Assembly (NCBI GenBank): GCA_964606855.1 | Contig: CAZSHM010000059.1 | Span: forward strand, 1-5,765 | Length of the DNA: 5,765 bases | From: UBA7185 sp964606855 | GTDB lineage: Bacteria > Bacillota > Peptococcia > Peptococcales > Peptococcaceae | Reading direction: 5' to 3' | In this document: in pieces, positions 1 to 5,680 of the stretch | How the letters are laid out: every line of letters starts with the position of its first letter | How positions within the stretch are numbered: position 1 is the first letter of the stretch | Notes under the pieces: generated by a model | Database searches by the model: none | Told to the model about the DNA's origin: nothing | Seen by the model: only the letters and a program-made list of their open reading frames with translations | Translations under genes and position numbers: made by a program

Positions 1-33
1 CCGTGTTCTTCCGCGCCGCGACGGCACGCCGCT

Positions 34-546
34 CTAGTCGTTGATCTTGTCCAGTTCAAAGGCGTCGTGCAGCGCCTGCATCGCTCTCTGCGGCTTGCCG
101 TCGCTCTTGCCGATGATGCAGGAAATCTTGATCTCCGAGGTGCTGATCAACTCGATGTTGATGCCGTTTGCGGCAAGCACGGAGAACATTTTCGCCGCCA
201 CGCCCGCGGAACTCACCATCCCCGCGCCCACGATGGAGATCTTCGCCACATCCGTGGAGGAGACGATCTCGCTCATGCCCAGTTCCTCTTTTAAGGCGTA
301 GAGAGTCTCCAGGGCGCTGTCCACTTCATCCTGCGGCACCGTAAACGCAATGTTGTTCAGATTGTTGCGCATTGCGCTCTGCACGATCATGTCCACGTTG
401 ATATTGGCGTCCGCCAGGGCCTGGAATACTTTTGTGGCCGATCCCGGTTTATCCTCCAGGTCAAAAATTCCGATCTTCGCGACCTTTTGGTCACAGGCAA
501 CGCCTGTCACTACGAACTCCTTCTCCAACTGTTCCCTGCTCACCAC
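34..546 (-). CDS. Probable aspartokinase beta subunit from an internal in-frame start in lysC
   Basis: Within lysC, the sequence AAGGAGG (555-561) is followed after 8 nt by GTG GTG in the lysC frame (544-546 and 541-543). Initiation at the first GTG would give a 170-residue protein made only of the two ACT domains. In Bacillus subtilis aspartokinase II and Corynebacterium LysC, such an in-frame start at roughly codon 250 produces the beta subunit of an alpha2beta2 enzyme; here the start falls at codon 241. The site is as strong as any ribosome binding site in this window. It encodes E-K-E-G in a region of lysC that tolerates variation, consistent with selection on the RNA. The site is seen directly; its use is inference from the family. 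Confidence 0.7.
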   Translation of the reverse strand: MVSREQLEKEFVVTGVACDQKVAKIGIFDLEDKPGSATKVFQALADANINVDMIVQSAMRNNLNNIAFTVPQDEVDSALETLYALKEELGMSEIVSSTDVAKISIVGAGMVSSAGVAAKMFSVLAANGINIELISTSEIKISCIIGKSDGKPQRAMQALHDAFELDKIND

Positions 547-1266
547 AAAAGTTCCCTCCTTCTCTGTGTCAAAGCTGGAGCGCACGCACAAGCGCACGCC
601 GTGAATCTTGGCGATCTCCACCGAGCGCGGGTGCAGAACCTTTGCGCCGAGACTGGCAAGCTCCAGCATCTCATCGTGTGTGATGGCCGCAAGTTTCTGC
701 GGGTTCTTGACAATCCGCGGATCGGCGGTATACACGCCGTCCACATCGGTGTAAATCTCGCAGAGATCCGCCTTCACCGCCGCCGCGACCGCCACCGCCG
801 TGGTGTCGGAGCCACCGCGGCCCAGGGTCGTGATCTCTCCGGTCTCCGTGATGCCCTGGAACCCCGCCACAATGATGACCTTCCCCGCCGCCAGTGCCTG
901 GTCGATTTTCTCCGTGCGGATGTAGTTGATGCGCGCCTTCATGTGCACATCCGTCGTGATGATGCCCATCTGGCTGCCGGTCATGGAGACGGAGGGAATC
1001 CCCAGATCGTTCAGCGCCATCGCCAAGAGCGCGATGGAGATCTGCTCTCCGGTGGACAAGAGCACGTCCATCTCCCGCGTCGGCGGCCGCTTTTCAAACG
1101 CCTTCGTCAGCTCGATCAGCTTGTCTGTGACGCCGCCGGGCGCGGAGACAATGATAATCAGGTCGTGCCCCTCCCGGCGGAAACGCTCGATGTGCCTAGC
1201 CACATTTTTGACGCGGTCTACCGTCCCCACCGACGTACCGCCGTATTTCTGTACAATCAACGCCAT
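34..1266 (-). CDS. lysC: Aspartate kinase (aspartokinase), monofunctional, two ACT domains
   Basis: This enzyme phosphorylates L-aspartate with ATP, the first step towards lysine, threonine, methionine and diaminopimelate; it is cytoplasmic. The protein has 410 residues, the usual length for the monofunctional LysC/Ask class. Visible motifs are the N-terminal KYGGTSV (residues 7-13), the STGEQ segment (71-75), TTLGRGGSDTTA (146-157), YTDVDGVYTADPR (172-184) and LGAKVLHPRSVE (206-217). Two ACT domains follow, at about 262-330 and 340-405. The ATG at 1266 was chosen because AGGAG (1275-1279) lies 8 nt upstream and MALIVQKYGG is the family N-terminus; the frame stays open 71 codons further upstream, but that stretch runs into thrB. 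It is the last gene of the operon, 40 nt after thrB, with stop codon TAG. Feedback control by lysine and/or threonine is expected from the ACT domains, but the effector cannot be read from the sequence. The gene probably also encodes a separate beta subunit (see 34-546). Confidence 0.97.
   Translation of the reverse strand: MALIVQKYGGTSVGTVDRVKNVARHIERFRREGHDLIIIVSAPGGVTDKLIELTKAFEKRPPTREMDVLLSTGEQISIALLAMALNDLGIPSVSMTGSQMGIITTDVHMKARINYIRTEKIDQALAAGKVIIVAGFQGITETGEITTLGRGGSDTTAVAVAAAVKADLCEIYTDVDGVYTADPRIVKNPQKLAAITHDEMLELASLGAKVLHPRSVEIAKIHGVRLCVRSSFDTEKEGTFVVSREQLEKEFVVTGVACDQKVAKIGIFDLEDKPGSATKVFQALADANINVDMIVQSAMRNNLNNIAFTVPQDEVDSALETLYALKEELGMSEIVSSTDVAKISIVGAGMVSSAGVAAKMFSVLAANGINIELISTSEIKISCIIGKSDGKPQRAMQALHDAFELDKIND
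547..561 (-). promoter_or_regulatory. Internal ribosome binding site for the lysC beta subunit
   Basis: AAGGAGG at 555-561, read on the minus strand, is a full-length match to the anti-Shine-Dalgarno sequence. It is spaced 8 nt from an in-frame GTG at 546. The spacing equals that of the lysC, hom and pheB ribosome sites in the same operon. Confidence 0.7.
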
Positions 1267-1306
1267 GTTCTTCTCTCCTATCCTGCCTCCAACGCAGATT
1301 CCCGTT

Positions 1307-2320
1307 TCAACTTTGCTTCTGCCGATCCGGTGAAGGGTCCGCCGGCACGGATTTCCCCGCGGCGGCCGCGCGCAGGAGTTCCGCGCCCGCGCACACGGGA
1401 TGCAGTTCCCGGATCTGCGCTTCCACCCCGCGCCGCCGCAGAAGCGCCGCGAGGGACGAAAAATCCTTCGGCCCCTCACTCACCAGGAGTAGGGTCGGCC
1501 CCGCGCCGCTGATGGTCACCGCGAGCGCTCCCAGCGCTTTGGCCTCGGGGATCACCTCCTCCATCCCCTTGATCAGCGGCTGCCGGTACGGCTGATGCAG
1601 CCGGTCCTCCATCGCCACCGCCAGCTGTGCCAGATCGCCGCTGTAGAGCGCGTCGATCAGGAGGGCCATCCGCCCCACGTTAAACACCGCGTCCCGCATC
1701 GGCACCGTCTGCGGCAGCACCGCCCGCGCCGCCTGCGTGGGCAGCGGATAATCCGGGATGAGCACCGTGCAGCAGAGCCCCTCCGGCGGCTTGATTTTGC
1801 GGAAAAAGACATTCTGCTCCGCGTCCAGGCCGCTGATGACAATGCCGCCCAAGAGCGCCGGCGCGATGTTGTCCGGGTGTCCCTCCAACTGCAGCGCGAT
1901 GTGCAGAAGTTCCCGCTCCGTCAGGGGATCGCCCAAGAGCGTGTTTGCCACCTTGACGCCGCCGATCAGCGCGGCGGAACTGCTGCCAAGCCCCCGCGAG
2001 TAGGGAATGTTGTTCTCAAAATGCATCCGCACCCCCCGGGCGGGCTCTCCCAGATAGGCGAACACGGCCCGGTAGGCCCGGTAAATCAGATTCTCCCGGC
2101 CGAGTTCAATGGCGCCCGCCGCGCCGTCCGCCGAGAGCAGGCACGTCTCCGCCTCCCCCCAGGGGGCGAAATCGATATAGTTGTAGAGATCAAAGGCCAT
2201 GCCGATGCAGTCAAAGCCCGGCCCCAGATTGGCCGTGGTCGCCGGAACGCGCATCCTGTATCGCGCCCACGCCCCCGCAGGATCGGCAAAGTCCTTTCCC
2301 GTATCGGTCCCGTCGCTCAA
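1307..2320 (-). CDS. thrB: Homoserine kinase (GHMP kinase family)
   Basis: ThrB transfers phosphate from ATP to L-homoserine, giving O-phospho-homoserine for threonine synthase. GHMP kinase motifs are clear: PATTANLGPGFD (26-37) at the N-terminus, the glycine/serine-rich ATP loop PYSRGLGSSSA (106-116), EGHPDNIAPALLGG (146-159), and SGAGPTLL (281-288) near the C-terminus. With the TTG start at 2320 the protein has 337 residues. TTG is preferred because AAAGGGG (2331-2337) lies 10 nt upstream, inside the 21-nt gap after hom. The alternative is ATG at 2254 (residue 23), which gives the more usual N-terminus M-R-V-P-A-T and 315 residues, but it has only CAGG directly against the start codon. Family length is about 290-320, so the first 22 residues may be an extension or not translated. 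The last 25 or so residues are rich in A, P, K and Q and look like a disordered tail. The gene sits between hom and lysC in the operon. Confidence 0.95.
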   Translation of the reverse strand: MSDGTDTGKDFADPAGAWARYRMRVPATTANLGPGFDCIGMAFDLYNYIDFAPWGEAETCLLSADGAAGAIELGRENLIYRAYRAVFAYLGEPARGVRMHFENNIPYSRGLGSSSAALIGGVKVANTLLGDPLTERELLHIALQLEGHPDNIAPALLGGIVISGLDAEQNVFFRKIKPPEGLCCTVLIPDYPLPTQAARAVLPQTVPMRDAVFNVGRMALLIDALYSGDLAQLAVAMEDRLHQPYRQPLIKGMEEVIPEAKALGALAVTISGAGPTLLLVSEGPKDFSSLAALLRRRGVEAQIRELHPVCAGAELLRAAAAGKSVPADPSPDRQKQS

Positions 2321-2330
2321 TGCAAATCCG

Positions 2331-2337
2331 CCCCTTT
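2331..2337 (-). promoter_or_regulatory. thrB ribosome binding site supporting a TTG start
   Basis: AAAGGGG lies in the hom-thrB gap, 10 nt before TTG at 2318-2320. No ATG or GTG in the thrB frame lies nearer to it. The competing ATG at 2252-2254 lacks a spaced Shine-Dalgarno sequence. This favours TTG but does not prove it; spacing is slightly long and the core is GGGG rather than GGAGG. Confidence 0.5.
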
Positions 2338-2341
2338 GATC

Positions 2342-3643
2342 TTATGCCGTATAGACTCGGAGAATCGCAGAAATTTCCTTTAATATATCCATCTTCTGCA
2401 GCGCTTCCACCGCATTCCGGAAATATTTCTCCTGCACCTTCTCTGTGATCATCACCAGCTCCGCTTCCTCCGGATGGACATTCTTCTGCACAAACTGTGC
2501 GATGCTGACGTTGTTTTCGCCGAAGGCACCCGCGATGTTGGCCAGCACACCCGGGCGGTTGACCGTCTGCAGGCGGATAAAATAGCTGTTGCTGCAGTCG
2601 TCAATGGACTTGATCGGGATATCCCTGTAGCAGGTGCAGCGGATGCGCCCCTTGCAGTTGAACAGGATGTTGCGCGCGATGTCCATCACGTCTCCCACCA
2701 CCGCGCTGGCCGTGGGCATCTCCCCGGCCCCGCGCCCGTAAAACATCACATCGTCCACCGCGTCGCCGTGGACAAACACGGCGTTGAAGGAGTCGTTGAC
2801 GCTCGCCAGCGGATGCGTGCTGGGAATCAGCATCGGATGCACCCGCACCTCGATGCCGTCGCCCGCTTCATGCCGCGCCACACCCAGCAGTTTCACTGTA
2901 TAGCCCAGTTCTTTGGCATAGGCGATGTCCTCCGGCGTCAGCTTGGTGATGCCCTCCACATAGACATCGTCCAGCACGACCCGCGAATGGAAGGCGACGG
3001 AGGCCGTGATGGCAACCTTGCGCGCCGCGTCCACTCCCTCGATGTCCGCCGTCGGATCCGCCTCCGCATAGCCCAGCGCTTTTGCCTGATCCAGCGCCTC
3101 TTGGAAGGACATGCCTTCCAGCGTCATCTTGGTCAGAATGTAGTTGGTGGTGCCGTTGACGATGCCCATCACCTCGCTGATCTCATTCGCCGCCAGGCAC
3201 TGTTTCAGCGGCCGAATGATGGGGATGGCGCCCGCCACCGCCGCCTCAAAGAGGAAATCGCAGTTGTGGGCCTCGGCCGCGTCCAGCAGTTCCCTCCCAT
3301 AGACGGCCACCAGATCCTTGTTCGCCGTGGCGACGCTCTTGCCCTTGCCGAGCGCCGCCAGGATGCAGCGCTTGGCAAAGTCAATGCCGCCCATCACTTC
3401 CACCACAATCTCGATCTCCTCGTCGTTCACGATATCTTCATAGTTGCTGACGACTTCTATATCAGGGCGCACTCTCGCTCTCGCCTGTGCCACCTCATCC
3501 GCCCGCACCAAGATTTTCTTGATTTCCATCTGCGCGCCGATTTTATCGGGAAACTCCGCCCGCTGTCTCTCCATCACTTTGTAGACACCGGTTCCCACCG
3601 TGCCCAGTCCCATCAATCCTACTTTCAAAACCTTATCCGCCAC
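2342..3643 (-). CDS. hom: Homoserine dehydrogenase with C-terminal ACT domain
   Basis: This enzyme reduces L-aspartate 4-semialdehyde to L-homoserine with NAD(P)H, the branch point to threonine and methionine. The 433-residue protein shows the three expected parts. The N-terminal Rossmann domain has GLGTVGTG (12-19) and TANKDLVA (106-113). The catalytic domain has GIVNGTTNYIL (160-170) and GYAEADPTADIEGVDAARK (191-209), which holds the acidic residues and lysine used in catalysis in this family. The C-terminal ACT domain spans about 354-433, with VNRPGVLANIAGAFGENNVSI marking its start. The frame extends to a TTG at 3661, but that reading would translate the Shine-Dalgarno sequence itself. 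The GTG at 3643 lies 8 nt after AAGGAGG and begins M-A-D-K-V-L-K-V-G, the normal N-terminus. The gene starts 14 nt after the pheB-family stop and ends 21 nt before thrB. Feedback inhibition by threonine through the ACT domain is typical of the family and is inferred here. Confidence 0.97.
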   Translation of the reverse strand: MADKVLKVGLMGLGTVGTGVYKVMERQRAEFPDKIGAQMEIKKILVRADEVAQARARVRPDIEVVSNYEDIVNDEEIEIVVEVMGGIDFAKRCILAALGKGKSVATANKDLVAVYGRELLDAAEAHNCDFLFEAAVAGAIPIIRPLKQCLAANEISEVMGIVNGTTNYILTKMTLEGMSFQEALDQAKALGYAEADPTADIEGVDAARKVAITASVAFHSRVVLDDVYVEGITKLTPEDIAYAKELGYTVKLLGVARHEAGDGIEVRVHPMLIPSTHPLASVNDSFNAVFVHGDAVDDVMFYGRGAGEMPTASAVVGDVMDIARNILFNCKGRIRCTCYRDIPIKSIDDCSNSYFIRLQTVNRPGVLANIAGAFGENNVSIAQFVQKNVHPEEAELVMITEKVQEKYFRNAVEALQKMDILKEISAILRVYTA

Positions 3644-3651
3644 TTTGACAA

Positions 3652-3658
3652 CCTCCTT
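3652..3658 (-). promoter_or_regulatory. hom ribosome binding site fixing a GTG start
   Basis: AAGGAGG sits 8 nt before GTG (3641-3643), and its first base is shared with the TGA stop of the preceding ACT-protein gene (3658-3660). This arrangement suggests coupled termination and re-initiation. It rules out the longer TTG-initiated reading. Confidence 0.85.
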
Positions 3659-4155
3659 CAACTTTGTCCTATGATCTCTACCTGGAGCACGCCGTGGATG
3701 CGCTCCAGGGTCTGAATCACCTGCTCCAGATCCCGCTCCATGTCCGCCGTCTCAAAGGCGACCGTCGCGATGGAGATCTCCTGGATGGGCAGCCCCTGGT
3801 TGATGGTCAGGATATTGCAGTTGGCCTGCGCGATGGTGTTGAGACAGCTGGACAGAATCCCCGCCCGGTTGTCCATAAAGATCTGCACCGTAATGATTTT
3901 AGCCCTGCTGGCCTCGTAAAACGGAAACACCCCGTCCCGGTACTTATAAAAAGCGCTGCGGCTCAGCCCGATCTCCTCCACGGCCTCGTTCACCGTCTTG
4001 TCCTTGTGCTTTGCCAGCAGCTCTTTGATCCTGGCCGTCTTCAGAATTGCCTCCGGCAGGATCCGCTCATCCACAATATAAAATTTCCCGTCCCCCCACC
4101 TGCCGGCGCCCTCCTGGGATGCCGCGCCTGCGAGGATCGACCCGATTTCCGGCAT
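3658..4155 (-). CDS. pheB: ACT domain protein of the PheB/UPF0735 family with HTH-like N-terminal half
   Basis: The 165-residue product matches the UPF0735/PheB family, which has signature stretches FYIVDERILPEAI (25-37), T-V-N-E-A-V (54-59), and GLSRSAFYKYRDGVFPF (63-79). An ACT domain follows at about 87-162 (ITVQIFMDNRAGILS onward). The segment around 54-74 looks like a helix-turn-helix with GLSRSAFYKYR as the second helix; that is my reading, not an established DNA-binding domain. The name pheB comes from Bacillus subtilis, where the gene precedes pheA, and its annotation as a chorismate mutase is not supported by any catalytic domain here. Being first in a hom-thrB-lysC operon suggests it senses or controls aspartate-family amino acids. 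ATG at 4155 is preceded by GGGGAG (4164-4169) with 8 nt spacing. The start adds about 23 residues before FYIVDE, longer than I expect for the family. Confidence 0.88.
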   Translation of the reverse strand: MPEIGSILAGAASQEGAGRWGDGKFYIVDERILPEAILKTARIKELLAKHKDKTVNEAVEEIGLSRSAFYKYRDGVFPFYEASRAKIITVQIFMDNRAGILSSCLNTIAQANCNILTINQGLPIQEISIATVAFETADMERDLEQVIQTLERIHGVLQVEIIGQS

Positions 4156-4196
4156 GGATCTCGCTCCCCGTGGTTCAATTTTTCTCGCACGCTGAC

Positions 4197-4225
4197 ATTA
4201 TAGGCTTTCCGCCTCTTTTTGTCAA
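4197..4225 (-). promoter_or_regulatory. Consensus sigma-70/sigma-A promoter of the ACT-hom-thrB-lysC operon
   Basis: Read on the minus strand, TTGACA (4220-4225) and TATAAT (4197-4202) both match the consensus in all six bases and are separated by exactly 17 bp (4203-4219). Transcription would begin near 4190. This leaves a leader of about 35 nt before the ATG at 4155, enough for the ribosome binding site but not for a riboswitch or T-box. A 7-bp imperfect inverted pair, GCTGACA (4191-4197) and TGTCAAC (4220-4226), brackets the promoter and could be an operator. No experiment supports that here. Confidence 0.88.
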
Positions 4226-4258
4226 CGGAGAATGTCCACCGGGCGCAGACACCTTTTC

Positions 4259-4293
4259 TTATGCCTTCTATATAATTATGCCCAGATTATGCC
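4259..4293 (-). repeat. Three direct copies of GGCATAA upstream of the operon promoter
   Basis: On the minus strand, GGCATAA occurs at 4287-4293, 4276-4282 and 4259-4265, with start-to-start spacings of 11 and 17 bp. The intervening DNA is AT-rich, containing TATATA, in an otherwise GC-rich window. The copies end 34 bp upstream of the -35 hexamer, in a place suited to a transcription-factor site or an UP-like element. Three identical heptamers in 35 bp are unlikely by chance in this composition, but the role is unknown. Confidence 0.55.
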
Positions 4294-4308
4294 CCCTGCG
4301 CCACCGGC

Positions 4309-4324
4309 TCCGGCTGTTTCCGGA
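4309..4324 (-). other. Small hairpin downstream of the HD-domain gene
   Basis: TCCGG and CCGGA form a perfect 5-bp stem around a 6-nt loop (4314-4319), about 30 nt after the stop codon of the HD gene. No run of T follows on the minus strand, so it is not a standard intrinsic terminator. It could stabilise the 3' end of the mRNA or be chance in GC-rich DNA. Confidence 0.3.
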
Positions 4325-4333
4325 CGCAATCCT

Positions 4334-4350
4334 CCGGCAGGCCATGCCGG
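4334..4350 (-). other. Hairpin directly after the HD-domain gene stop, no T tract
   Basis: CCGGCA (4345-4350 on the minus strand) pairs perfectly with TGCCGG (4334-4339) across a 5-nt loop, 4 nt after the TGA. The downstream bases are AGGATTGCG rather than a T tract. Intrinsic termination is therefore not supported, and some transcription may continue into the amino-acid operon. Confidence 0.35.
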
Positions 4351-4354
4351 CCGA

Positions 4355-5599
4355 TCAGGCGAGCCCCGCCCGCGCGCAGAGTGCCGGAAAAGTCTCTGCG
4401 GGATCCTGCCCCAGCGCCTCTTGCAGCAGCTGCGGCAGCGGCACCGCGATGCCCGCCTCCGCCCGCAGACAGGAGAGCAGCTGATAGGTCTCCTCTTCAT
4501 CCAGCGTCTCCGCCGGCGCGCCGCACGCGTCCAGCGTCAGCCGCCCGCCCGAGAGAACGATCCGCGCCTCGCATCCATCCGCCGCGGACAGCGGGTAGAC
4601 GCCGTCCGCCAGGTCTTCCTCGAGCGCCTGCAGAAAGAGGTCGTACCACTTTTCCTCCAGGAGTTCCGCCTCCTTGCGGGTGAGCGGAAGATCGCGCTGC
4701 CGGAAGCGGTAATCCACCGGCCTCCACTGCGGGCTCCCCTTGCAGAGACAGTAGGTCTGCCCAAAGGTGTTGGCCTGGTACAGTTTCCCTTCCGCAGGAT
4801 TCAGCTTGTAGAGGACAAAGAGATCCTTGTAGCGGTCGATCAGCTCCTCGTAAGCCGCGCAGGTCTCCTCGTACTCGTCCAGTTCCGCCAGCGCTTCGAT
4901 CAGGCCGTTGTAGTACCAGGCCTGTTTCTCTTTCGGCTCGCGAAACCGCTGCCAGAGCGCATCGCCCACCGTGCGGTAGTCCCGCGCCATGCTCCGCAGA
5001 TTGGACAGCTTGTCCGCCAGCACCAGCATTTTATGCCGCACATCCGCCTCGGCTGCACGGGTGATGGCCTTCTCCCGGCGGAAAATCCACTGCTCGCCCT
5101 TGTCGTCCGTGTGCCAAGCCACCAGATCCGCCACTTCCGCGCCGAAGCGCTCGCGCAGTTCCGCATAAGTCGTCTCCGTATCTTCCAGCACATCGTGCAG
5201 CACACCGGCCATCATGAGCGCGGCGTCGGCCTGCATATAGGCCAGAATCTCCAGCGCCTCGAGCGGATGCAGGATATAGGGCAGGTGCGTGCCCTTGCGC
5301 AGCTGTCCGCTGTGACGCTCCAGGGCAAAGGCGATGGCCTCCTGCAGGCGCGCGTTGTCCGCGCGCAGGAGCGGGCTGCGCGCACAACGGCGACAGGCTT
5401 CGCCCCGCGCCGCCGCTTTCTCCGCCCAGACAGGCTCCAGCACCACATCCGCGCCGCCCAAGCGCGCCGCGATTGCCGCGCAGACATCCTGGGGGATCTC
5501 CGCCTCGCAGACCGGGCAGCTGACCGCGGCCTCCACCTCCACGCGCCACGCGCGGCCCTCCCGGTCCGCGCGTGGTTCCGTTTTCGTCTTCTCTGTCAT
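4355..5599 (-). CDS. RelA/SpoT-type HD hydrolase with Cys4 N-terminus and unknown C-terminal region
   Basis: The 414-residue protein has three parts. Residues 28-72 hold two CxxC pairs (C28/C31 and C69/C72), plus C40, and look like a zinc ribbon. Residues about 84-237 form an HD domain like the hydrolase half of RelA/SpoT and small alarmone hydrolases. By comparison with those enzymes, the key residues are present: R101, H111 (in PYILHP), H135-D136 and E139-D140 (HDVLEDT), and D196 and N200 (LADKLSN). The stretch from LSNLRSMARDYR to KQAWYYNGLIEAL is typical of clostridial HD proteins of this type. Residues 238-414 are not recognised; they begin with acidic helices and contain CLC (284-286). 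No synthetase, TGS or ACT domain is present. Hydrolysis of (p)ppGpp is inferred; relatives can act on other nucleotides. ATG at 5599 is chosen because upstream in-frame starts overlap the promoter; AAAGGAG lies 13 nt away (a long spacing) and AGAGG lies much closer. Confidence 0.85.
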   Translation of the reverse strand: MTEKTKTEPRADREGRAWRVEVEAAVSCPVCEAEIPQDVCAAIAARLGGADVVLEPVWAEKAAARGEACRRCARSPLLRADNARLQEAIAFALERHSGQLRKGTHLPYILHPLEALEILAYMQADAALMMAGVLHDVLEDTETTYAELRERFGAEVADLVAWHTDDKGEQWIFRREKAITRAAEADVRHKMLVLADKLSNLRSMARDYRTVGDALWQRFREPKEKQAWYYNGLIEALAELDEYEETCAAYEELIDRYKDLFVLYKLNPAEGKLYQANTFGQTYCLCKGSPQWRPVDYRFRQRDLPLTRKEAELLEEKWYDLFLQALEEDLADGVYPLSAADGCEARIVLSGGRLTLDACGAPAETLDEEETYQLLSCLRAEAGIAVPLPQLLQEALGQDPAETFPALCARAGLA

Positions 5600-5651
5600 C
5601 TTCCTCTGCACGCTCCTTTCTATGCGATTCCGCACAGGATTCGCCGCCCAC

Positions 5652-5680
5652 ATCATAGCATAAAACGGCGTATCGCACAA
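5652..5680 (-). promoter_or_regulatory. Extended -10 promoter for the HD-domain gene
   Basis: On the minus strand, TATGAT (5652-5657, five of six consensus bases) is preceded by TGC (5658-5660), an extended -10 element. A weak -35, TTGTGC (5675-5680), lies 17 bp further upstream. Transcription would start near 5645, giving a leader of about 45 nt to the ATG at 5599. The promoter overlaps the in-frame TTG and ATG codons at 5680, 5656 and 5653, which argues against those as starts. Confidence 0.65.

Noticed and set aside
1267..1479. 71-codon N-terminal extension of lysC
   Set aside because: It overlaps thrB in another frame, is arginine-rich, and the family N-terminus MALIVQKYGG begins at the ATG with its own ribosome site.
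487..1512. Plus-strand open frame of about 341 codons opposite lysC and thrB
   Set aside because: It spans two real genes and their gap, has arginine-rich low-complexity composition, and shows no recognisable domain.
1595..2383. Plus-strand open frame opposite thrB
   Set aside because: It is an antisense shadow of a clear GHMP kinase, rich in R, Q and H.
3644..3661. Extended hom start at TTG 3661
   Set aside because: It would translate the AAGGAGG ribosome site; the GTG at 3643 is ideally spaced and gives the normal N-terminus.
2474..3715. Long plus-strand open frame of about 413 codons opposite hom
   Set aside because: Its translation is rich in H, R and D and mirrors hom codons; hom is unmistakable on the other strand.
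4156..4354. T-box or lysine riboswitch in the operon leader
   Set aside because: The predicted leader is about 35 nt, and I see no T-box signature (AGGGUGGNACCGCG-like) or riboswitch-scale structure.
5600..5680. 27-codon N-terminal extension of the HD protein (TTG 5680, ATG 5656 or 5653)
   Set aside because: It coincides with the extended -10 promoter and leader, and lacks a ribosome site upstream.
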